Shown here piece after piece: positions 14,576 through 19,617 of a DNA stretch of 19,617 nt. Numbering within the stretch: the stretch's first letter is position 1; each line of letters opens with the position of its first letter. The notes beneath the pieces were generated by a model. The model saw only the letters and a program-made list of their open reading frames with translations, ran no database searches and was not told where the DNA came from. The DNA comes from DASYRX01 sp035253645 (GTDB lineage: Bacteria; Gemmatimonadota; Gemmatimonadetes; Gemmatimonadales; Gemmatimonadaceae). The stretch covers positions 1-19,617 of the forward strand of contig DATFBW010000459.1 of NCBI GenBank assembly GCA_035253645.1, written 5' to 3'. Position numbers and translations under genes: made by a program.

Positions 14576-15344
14576 GAGTTTCGGCCGGCTTCTTCGGACG
14601 CGATTTCAGATAGAGGTTGAGGGAGCCAAAGCTGAGCTTCGTCTTCATCTGCAGCATCATGCGATCTGCATCGTCTGAAAGCCAGATCTGGGCCTCGCCG
14701 TTCTCTGAAAAGATGCCGCGACTCTTGATGATCGGCTGAATCACGATCGCCTTGAATTTTCCAGCCGGCACGCGGACTTCTTCGCGCCGCAGCACCTTGA
14801 TGATCACCGGGTTGCGGTCAGGGCGGAAATAACGGTCGAACGTGTATGTCTTCCCCGTTTCGAGCTCCAACGTGCGCACGAAATAAAAGAACGAGCCATC
14901 GTCGAGCGGGTTCTTGACCGTCGGGACTTCAGCCTTGTCATCCTCTTTGTAGACACCCCGGTCCGGGAAGATCTCGAAGTGCCGGTCCCGCGACTTGCCG
15001 CCCATCTCGGAGTCCTGCACGTGGCGCACAGAATGAAAACACTCCGTGCTGATCCAGCTCTCGTATTTCGAATCGACCCTGTAAAACGGCACGCCACCAC
15101 GGATGCGGAATCGCGTGTGCCAAGTGTCAATGCCGCGAATTTCTTCGCGCGCCACGACTTCCATCGTCCCCGTACCCGCTTTCAGAGGGCCGAAATAAGC
15201 GTCGTACGTTAGGCGCTCGCCGACGTCGAATGGAACGGAGAAGTCGCTGTTGCACTCCATGCGCTTTGTGGTGTCGGCCGGTTCGATGGCGGACGCCTGG
15301 AGCAACGCAGTGGCCAGCGTGGTGATGAAAGCGAAGCCTGCCAT
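14571..15344 (-). CDS. DUF3108 family envelope protein
   Basis: A 257-residue protein with a signal peptide (hydrophobic FAFITTLATALLQASA) and no lipobox, so probably periplasmic. The mature part has the DUF3108 pattern: VPFDVGERLTYDAYFGPLKAGTGTMEV at the start, then W...RFRIRGGVPFYRVDSKYESWI, the central DGSFFYFVRTLELETGKTYTFD, and the C-terminal VRVPAGKFKAIVIQPIIKSRGIF, ending in a strand with QIWLSDDADRMMLQMKTKL. The family has no established biochemical role; beta-rich envelope proteins of this type often sit near cell-surface genes. Its ATG overlaps the stop of the upstream glycosyltransferase gene (TAATG, one shared base), so the two are translationally coupled. This suggests a joint role in making or exporting an envelope glycan or lipid. 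Confidence 0.85.
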   Translation of the reverse strand: MAGFAFITTLATALLQASAIEPADTTKRMECNSDFSVPFDVGERLTYDAYFGPLKAGTGTMEVVAREEIRGIDTWHTRFRIRGGVPFYRVDSKYESWISTECFHSVRHVQDSEMGGKSRDRHFEIFPDRGVYKEDDKAEVPTVKNPLDDGSFFYFVRTLELETGKTYTFDRYFRPDRNPVIIKVLRREEVRVPAGKFKAIVIQPIIKSRGIFSENGEAQIWLSDDADRMMLQMKTKLSFGSLNLYLKSRPKKPAETR

Positions 15345-16096
15345 TATGTGCGCACCTTAGCCGGAGTCAATTGGCGGCTGCGCGCACCGCGCGCGAAGCG
15401 AAGGAGTTGCAGCGCGTCGGCCCACGGCCGGACGCGACTCTCGCGCACGCGCAGATCGTAGCGCCCGTCGAGCGGCAACGCTTCGACGCGGCGGGCGAAA
15501 GGCAATACGCCTAACAGGAGATCGGCATTGGCGGCCCAGCGATCGCCCTGAACGACGGGTGCGTCACCGCGCGCCTTGATAAGCTCGCGCAACACGGAAA
15601 CGCGGAAGAGGCGATAGCTGCCAAACGGATCCTGCGGCACCGGCCTCCCACCGAACGCACGAAGCGCCCAACTGCCGAAGCGGCGCAAACGCCTAACGTT
15701 GGTTGGGCAGCGATCAACGTGACTCTCGGCGATCACCACGTCCGCGCCACCTTCGAAGCGGCGCACCAGCTCAGGCAGATGTTCCGGCTGGTCCGTAAAG
15801 TCACCCTGCATGATCACCACGGCATCGCGCCGCCCATATTTGGTCCTTTCCACGGCATTACGGATAAGTGCGTCGACAGAGGCCGCGTAACCGACTCTGC
15901 GTGGAGTGCCCAAAACGGTCAACGGAAGGACCTCCGTGTACGGCTCGAGAACCTCATTTGTGCTGTCATCGCTAGCGTCGTTGTAAACGAGGACCTCGTA
16001 TTCACGATCGAAGTCCTGTAGCGCCTTACGGATACGCCAAAGCAGGACGCCGATTGTGGACGCCTCGTTATACGCAGGGATGCAGATGTAGAGCAC
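15344..16096 (-). CDS. Glycosyltransferase family 2 (GT-A fold)
   Basis: A 250-residue cytoplasmic or membrane-associated transferase that uses an activated sugar. It opens with the GT2 signature LYICIPAYNEASTIGVLLWRI. The nucleotide-binding YNDASDDST is at about 38-46. The metal site, usually DxD or DADxQ, appears as QGDFTDQPE (Asp99, Asp102). Later blocks are DPFGSYRLFRVSVLRELI and RWAANADLLLGVLPFARRV, as in dolichol-phosphate-mannose synthase-like enzymes. It has no C-terminal membrane helices. The start is an ATG at 16094-16096. It overlaps the DUF3108 gene by one base. Acceptor and sugar cannot be read from sequence. It contains CCTAACG-type motifs encoding LLLG and NVRR. Confidence 0.88.
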   Translation of the reverse strand: MLYICIPAYNEASTIGVLLWRIRKALQDFDREYEVLVYNDASDDSTNEVLEPYTEVLPLTVLGTPRRVGYAASVDALIRNAVERTKYGRRDAVVIMQGDFTDQPEHLPELVRRFEGGADVVIAESHVDRCPTNVRRLRRFGSWALRAFGGRPVPQDPFGSYRLFRVSVLRELIKARGDAPVVQGDRWAANADLLLGVLPFARRVEALPLDGRYDLRVRESRVRPWADALQLLRFARGARSRQLTPAKVRT

Positions 16097-16190
16097 GGCC
16101 TGAATGACTCTGTTCTCGTCGAATCAACAAGTTAGGTGTGAAGTCCCCAGGCTTGTACCGCGTGCGCCCCACGAGGTTGCGCTCGGCGGG
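16097..16190. other. 94-bp gap between the two glycosyltransferase genes
   Basis: It holds one GTTAGG motif (16131-16136) and no hairpin, repeat block or small gene that I can support. Confidence 0.35.
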
Positions 16191-17267
16191 CTAGCGAGCC
16201 GTTCGGCTGGCGGTTGCCTCGAGTACCTGCGCGTAAACCTGTTTCGTCCCCTCGATCATCCGTTCTACGCTAAACAGCGCGGCTCTGGATGGTCCTCTAC
16301 TACCGAGTGACTCGCGCTCGGAAGGGTCAGTCACAAGGCGCTCGACGGCAGCCGAAAATGCGGTGGTGTCTCCGGCAGGAATGAGGACGCCGACCTCTCC
16401 GCCCACGATCAGCTCCGGAATTCCCCCGACGGCGAATGTGACTGGCGGGACGCCCAAAGCCATCGCGTCGATGAGGGCGGTGCCGAGTCCTTCGGCGCTC
16501 GAGGGGTGCAGCAGGATGTCGAGCCCCGCCATCGCCGCCTGCGGTTCGTACACGAAACCTGCTCGATAGGCCTCCACTTGTCCGATTTTCTCCGTTCCCG
16601 CGGCCTTGCCACCAAGGAGCACAAGACGGACTCGTTCGGCGATTTCAGGTCGCAGCTTGTTCGCGATGTCCGCGAGCAGATGCACTCCCTTTTCGGACGT
16701 CATCGCGCCAACGACACCCAGAACGACATGCTGGCCGCTCCATCCGCGCTCGGCGCGCCAGTCGCGAGGCCGCTCGATTTTCGGCGCCGGAACGCCGGAG
16801 TACACAACGTCGATGCGGCCGGGATCAACACCACCGGCCTGGAGCGCTGCGCACACAGCCTGCGAAATCGCGATAAAGCGCGATACGCGTTTTCCGTATT
16901 TGAGGCGCCCGCGCGGGACGAAGGTTACGCGGCGCGTCACAACCAGAGGAATGCCGCGCTCACCGATGAGCGCTGCGAGCGCCAATGCGTGTCCGCGCGC
17001 GTCATGCGCGTGAACCACGTCGGGCTTCCACGTTCTGATGAGCGCGCGCAGCCGCCGTGCGGCGACGATGTCCCAATCGGCGCGCATGCGCAGAGACGAA
17101 GCTGCGACTCCCGCATTGCGCAGACGCTGAATGAGTGGCGCGTCGGGATATGCAGCGACGAGGGGTTCGTCTCCGGCTTCACGGAGCCCGCGCGCGAGGA
17201 GAAAAACCTGGCGTTGCCCGCCGCGCCAATCGCGTCCCGAATCGACGTGCAACACGCGAAGTGCCAT
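16191..17267 (-). CDS. Glycosyltransferase family 4 (GT-B fold)
   Basis: A retaining glycosyltransferase of about 358 residues from the ATG at 17265-17267; an upstream TTG at 17306 would add 13 residues before the first beta strand. The N-terminal domain starts LRVLHVDSGRDWRGGQRQVFLLARGL, with the Gly-Gly-Q loop typical of the family. PDVVHAHDARGHALA and FIAISQAVCAAL follow. The C-terminal nucleotide-sugar domain has VVLGVVGAMTSEKGVHLL and the signature HPSSAEGLGTALIDAMALGVP, where the second acid of the E-x7-E motif is Asp. VGVLIPAGDTTAFSAAVERL closes it. It leads a minus-strand run with the GT2, DUF3108 and uncharacterised genes. The product is likely an envelope polysaccharide or glycolipid, inferred only from the company it keeps. 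Confidence 0.9.
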   Translation of the reverse strand: MALRVLHVDSGRDWRGGQRQVFLLARGLREAGDEPLVAAYPDAPLIQRLRNAGVAASSLRMRADWDIVAARRLRALIRTWKPDVVHAHDARGHALALAALIGERGIPLVVTRRVTFVPRGRLKYGKRVSRFIAISQAVCAALQAGGVDPGRIDVVYSGVPAPKIERPRDWRAERGWSGQHVVLGVVGAMTSEKGVHLLADIANKLRPEIAERVRLVLLGGKAAGTEKIGQVEAYRAGFVYEPQAAMAGLDILLHPSSAEGLGTALIDAMALGVPPVTFAVGGIPELIVGGEVGVLIPAGDTTAFSAAVERLVTDPSERESLGSRGPSRAALFSVERMIEGTKQVYAQVLEATASRTAR

Positions 17268-17373
17268 GAGCGCTGCAAGATGCCGCAAAAGGCGAGCGGA
17301 CTGCAACAGTCAGCGGGCCGATCACAAATGGTACTCGCGAGTGCATAACGAGTTCGCGTTGCGCGGGCGGTGT

Positions 17374-17387
17374 GTTGCGCGCGCAAC
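17374..17387. promoter_or_regulatory. Palindrome GTTGCGCGCGCAAC, possible operator
   Basis: A perfect 14-bp palindrome in the divergent intergenic region, with another GTTGCGC half-site 16 bp to the left (17358-17364). The position fits a regulator site for either gene. Alternating CG content makes chance palindromes easier here. Confidence 0.35.
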
Positions 17388-17499
17388 GGTGTTAGCACTT
17401 CGGATCCGCGAGTGCCAGCCGAACGTTTGATGTGACTTCTGGTAAGAACAATCGAGTCTATAGGGCAGAGGACCGAATAATTGGCACGCGGTGTGAATA

Positions 17500-17527
17500 G
17501 CTCACAGGTCAGAGGTCAACGGTCAAA
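17500..17527. repeat. Four 7-bp repeat units just before a start codon
   Basis: The units are GCTCACA, GGTCAGA, GGTCAAC and GGTCAAA, ending 7 bp before the ATG at 17535. The first two units match the order of units in the lipA tract (GCTCACA followed by a GGTC unit). Confidence 0.85.
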
Positions 17528-17534
17528 GCGGACT

Positions 17535-18275
17535 ATGATTCTGGCAAATGCACGTCAAAGCCTGACGAGAGATGATGCGCAGCTCGCGCTGCGATTGGTT
17601 GCGCGCGGCTCCGCGCAGGAATACGACAATGCCGAAGCGCGGCTGCGCGATAGCGGCATGGACACGCTGCTCGATGATCCGCGCCTGCTCGCGGGACTCC
17701 TAACGACGCCGCAAGGCGCACATGCTTCGCTTCCACTCTTTGCGTATGTCGTCGTGCGACATGCCTTACGAGACGCAGGCGCCGATGATCGCATGATCGC
17801 CGACTACGTCACGGCGATGTTCATGCACTTCGGTTTGCGCGATCGGGCGCAGCGGATTGGCGACGCGGACGATGAGGTGTATTCCACCTTCGTCGACCTG
17901 TTGGCGGACGTGGGGGAAGGAGCAAGGAGCGAGGAGCACGGAGCGACGCGTGCCTTCCTCGTACGCACACACCTTGGGAACTATGCGTTGTGGCTGAGCG
18001 GCTTGTTCCCGGACCACATCGAGCATCGCCGCTGGCGCCGTGGCGGCCCTGATCTCGATTACGTGGAAGACATGGGGCGTCGAGGCTTTACGTTGGCGGC
18101 GCGGCATCGCCTAGCGAGTACCTATGGGCTCGAAGCGCTCTTTTCGACGATGGCCGAGCGGTTCGGCGTCATGCGCGTGGCACTCAACCGCGTGAGTGAT
18201 CGCCTGCTGTTCCCGCACGTGCATTCGCCGGAACGACTGATGCGCCAGGTGCGCGACGCGCGGTTCGCCGCGTAG
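17535..18275 (+). CDS. Unknown protein, about 246 residues
   Basis: I do not recognise the family. From the ATG at 17535 (MILANARQSLTRDDAQLALRLVARG) the protein is predicted soluble and mostly helical, with no signal peptide or membrane segment. Features that can be seen are SLPLFAYVVVRHALRDAG, a DYVTAMFMHFGLRDRAQR segment, NYALWLSGLFPDHIEHRRWRRGG, and a C-terminal half with EDMGRRGFTLAARHRLAS, RFGVMRVALNRVSDRLLFP. An in-frame upstream start at 17481 would add 18 residues, part of which would be repeat-encoded, so I prefer 17535. A stretch of 7-bp repeats (17919-17946) encodes a polar loop, EGARSEEHGATR. It heads a plus-strand group with a coiled-coil protein and an outer-membrane protein. 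Confidence 0.75.
   Translation: MILANARQSLTRDDAQLALRLVARGSAQEYDNAEARLRDSGMDTLLDDPRLLAGLLTTPQGAHASLPLFAYVVVRHALRDAGADDRMIADYVTAMFMHFGLRDRAQRIGDADDEVYSTFVDLLADVGEGARSEEHGATRAFLVRTHLGNYALWLSGLFPDHIEHRRWRRGGPDLDYVEDMGRRGFTLAARHRLASTYGLEALFSTMAERFGVMRVALNRVSDRLLFPHVHSPERLMRQVRDARFAA
17919..17946. repeat. Four 7-bp repeat units inside an unknown gene
   Basis: Units GGAGCAA, GGAGCGA, GGAGCAC, GGAGCGA occur in a row. They encode a polar loop between two predicted helical regions. The unit is the complement type of GCTCCNN and shares the 7-bp period of the other tracts. Confidence 0.8.
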
Positions 18276-18285
18276 CTCCGCATTG

Positions 18286-18302
18286 CGACGCCGTGAGCGT
18301 CG
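18286..18302 (+). terminator. Short stem-loop after the unknown 246-residue gene
   Basis: CGACGC and GCGTCG form a 6-bp stem over a 5-base loop, 11 bp after the stop codon. There is no T-tract, so termination is doubtful. The rest of the 78-bp gap holds nothing clear. Confidence 0.25.
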
Positions 18303-18353
18303 GCGGTATCCTACCCGGGCATCCTCCTATTCCTTCCTCGCGGGACGACTACA

Positions 18354-18905
18354 GTGTTCGAGGAGATCCGGCAGGCGCTCCGGGATCTGATCGCCGGCAA
18401 CGTTCCACCTAACGAGCGTCGTCCGATGCTTGCGGATATGCGCGAGACGCTGGTCCGCGCGCGGATGGGTCTGGACGACCTCCGTCGTGGATGCGAGGAA
18501 ACTCGCCGCCGCTTGGCGCAGGAGGTCAAAGAACACGAGACGGCAGAGCGCAGGCGCGCCCTGGCGGAGCAGATCGGCGATGCGCAGACCGCCGAAATCG
18601 CGCACAAGTTCGCGGCGCATCACGCCGAGCGCGTGGCCGTATTCCAGCGTAAGCTCGAAAGCCAGGAAGCGGAGCTCGCGCTCGTCGAGGGCGAGGTCAC
18701 CGAAATGATGTCGCAGCTGAAGGCCGCGATGGCTGGTGTTGGCGCGGGGCTTCGCGGGGGGGACGCCGTCCCGCCGGACCCGTTAGGCGGGGATGAAACG
18801 CTGCGCGCCGAGCTGGATCAGATGCGGCGGGCACAGACCCAAGCTACCCGCGACGCGGATGCCGAAGAAAGGCTCGCGGAGCTCAAGCGACGTATGGGGA
18901 AATAG
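18354..18905 (+). CDS. Coiled-coil protein of unknown function
   Basis: A 183-residue, highly charged, almost wholly helical protein. It starts at GTG (18354), giving MFEEIRQALRDLIAGNV. A long coiled coil spans about residues 25-120 (ETLVRARMGLDDLRRGCEET and onward), then comes a Gly/Pro break around 125-145 and a second helix to the end. There is no signal peptide or membrane segment. In outline it recalls PspA/IM30-like proteins, but no diagnostic motif is seen and I do not assign it. The stop codon lies 2 bp before the apparent start of the next gene, so the two are probably one transcript. PPNERR and DPLGGDE are encoded through CCTAACG-type motifs. Confidence 0.78.
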   Translation: MFEEIRQALRDLIAGNVPPNERRPMLADMRETLVRARMGLDDLRRGCEETRRRLAQEVKEHETAERRRALAEQIGDAQTAEIAHKFAAHHAERVAVFQRKLESQEAELALVEGEVTEMMSQLKAAMAGVGAGLRGGDAVPPDPLGGDETLRAELDQMRRAQTQATRDADAEERLAELKRRMGK

Positions 18906-18907
18906 GT

Positions 18908-19617
18908 CTGCCGCGCGCCAGGTCCGCCATCGTCTGTCTCGTTGGCGCCGCGGCGTTCGGCTCGTTAGGTGCGCAGGTGCCCCGTACGCAGGTGCGCTGC
19001 TCGGGTCAGATGATTACCGAAGTCATGATCCGTACGCACGCGCCGGACTACGGCGGGCTGTTCGCGCGCTTCCCGTCGATTGAGCGAGCGGCAGACGGAC
19101 TGCACAAGACAACGGCACCCGAGGTCGTGCGCAACTTCGTGCAACTGCGGCCCGGTGAACCGTGCTCGCCGCTGGAGCGTTATGAGACGGAACGCATCCT
19201 CCGCGAGCAACCCTTTCTGGCGCAAGCCAACGTGACCGCGTTTGCCGATGGAAGCGAAGGTGTCCGCATTGAGGTCGTCACTGTGGATGAGCCCTCGCTC
19301 GTTGGCGTCGTCGGCGTGCAGCGTGGTACCCCGCTGGTGCACCGCCTAACGCTGGGCAGCGCGAATCTGGGAGGGCAGGGGGTGTATGCGAGCGCGTCCT
19401 GGCGCGACGGCCGCGGGCTGCGGTCGCACCTGGGAGCGCGTTACAGCAACTACCAGCTCTGGGCGTCGCCGGTCCAGTTGCATATGAATGGCGCACGTCG
19501 GGAACGCGGCAGCGACTGGAGCTCGACAATCCTGCTCCCGTTCCTTTCGGACGTACAGCGATCCGCCTGGCGTTTCAGCGTCGCGCGCTCGCAGGATTTC
19601 GTCCCCTATAGGCGTCC
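18908..19617 (+). CDS. Outer-membrane protein with POTRA-like N-terminus, partial (runs off the right edge)
   Basis: One frame is open from 18908 to the end (236 complete codons). It begins with a likely signal peptide, LPRARSAIVCLVGAAAFGSLGAQ. A POTRA-like domain follows: VVRNFVQLRPGEPCSPLERY, ETERILREQPFLAQANVTAF, GVRIEVVTVDEP. Then comes amphipathic strand-like sequence (GQGVYASASWRDGRGLRSHL, ARYSNYQLWASPVQLHM) as in the barrels of BamA/TamA or two-partner transporters. No ATG, GTG or TTG lies in frame before the signal peptide. CTG at 18908-18910 is the best candidate, with GGGGAAA about seven bases upstream and the previous stop 2 bp away. A GTG at about 18978 would lose the signal peptide. 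Which Omp85-type protein it is cannot be decided without the rest of the gene. Confidence 0.72.
   Translation, partial: MPRARSAIVCLVGAAAFGSLGAQVPRTQVRCSGQMITEVMIRTHAPDYGGLFARFPSIERAADGLHKTTAPEVVRNFVQLRPGEPCSPLERYETERILREQPFLAQANVTAFADGSEGVRIEVVTVDEPSLVGVVGVQRGTPLVHRLTLGSANLGGQGVYASASWRDGRGLRSHLGARYSNYQLWASPVQLHMNGARRERGSDWSSTILLPFLSDVQRSAWRFSVARSQDFVPYRR

Larger units (their letters stand above)
17268..17534. other. 267-bp divergent intergenic region between the GT4 gene and the plus-strand group
   Basis: The space where promoters for both directions should lie. It contains a perfect 14-bp palindrome (17374-17387) and the repeat block at 17500-17527. TCTATA near 17457 could be a -10 box for the plus strand, but no convincing -35 partner is seen. 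No gene or RNA was found. Confidence 0.45.

Noticed and set aside
16506..17348. 280-codon plus-strand frame opposite the GT4 gene
   Set aside because: Antisense shadow of a clear glycosyltransferase; composition is not protein-like.
103..19350. CCTAACG as a Chi or KOPS-like polar signal
   Set aside because: The two orientations are almost equal (22 and 23), whereas those signals are strongly biased along the replichore. One window cannot exclude it fully.

Overview
The window is about 19.6 kb of GC-rich bacterial chromosome (roughly 60% G+C by eye). Coding is dense, and most genes are on the minus strand. There is no phage, transposon, CRISPR array, tRNA or rRNA. Lipoproteins with lipobox cysteines and a partial outer-membrane protein with a POTRA-like N-terminus point to a diderm. 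The gene set and style suggest Gemmatimonadota or a neighbouring phylum, but this is inference and no marker gene proves it.

Layout, left half (all minus strand, so transcription runs right to left): thiO (12096-13223), lipA, pdhA, pdhB, pdhC, two large paralogous metzincin-type lipoprotein metalloproteases (4552-7527 and 1880-4315), lpd, and the start of lipB, which is cut by the left edge. The logic is clear. PdhA/PdhB (E1), PdhC (E2) and Lpd (E3) form the pyruvate dehydrogenase complex. LipB transfers octanoate to the E2 lipoyl lysine and LipA inserts the sulphurs. The two secreted proteases interrupt this otherwise coherent lipoate/PDH locus and carry their own leaders and ribosome binding sites.

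Layout, right half: a 72-residue membrane protein on the plus strand ends at a perfect intrinsic terminator. A minus-strand group follows: glycosyltransferase family 4, glycosyltransferase family 2, a DUF3108 envelope protein, and a conserved uncharacterised protein whose tail reads through that terminator. From 17.5 kb, plus-strand genes encode an unknown 246-residue protein, a coiled-coil protein, and the N-terminal part of a POTRA/beta-barrel outer-membrane protein that runs off the right edge.

The most unusual signals are not genes. (1) The hexamer CCTAAC/GTTAGG occurs 45 times by hand count, and 39 of these are the heptamer CCTAACG/CGTTAGG, where about 2-3 would be expected from composition. 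Copies are balanced between strands, lie inside almost every gene in several reading frames, and often force rare TTA or CTA leucine codons. One intergenic pair forms a palindromic stem. This resembles a DNA uptake sequence or another genome-wide recognition motif. (2) Six loci carry degenerate tandem repeats with a 7-bp period (GGTCRRA/GCTCGGR types) at gene edges, in protein linkers or in termini. (3) Two genes seem to lack an ATG/GTG/TTG start where homology or a signal peptide places the N-terminus.
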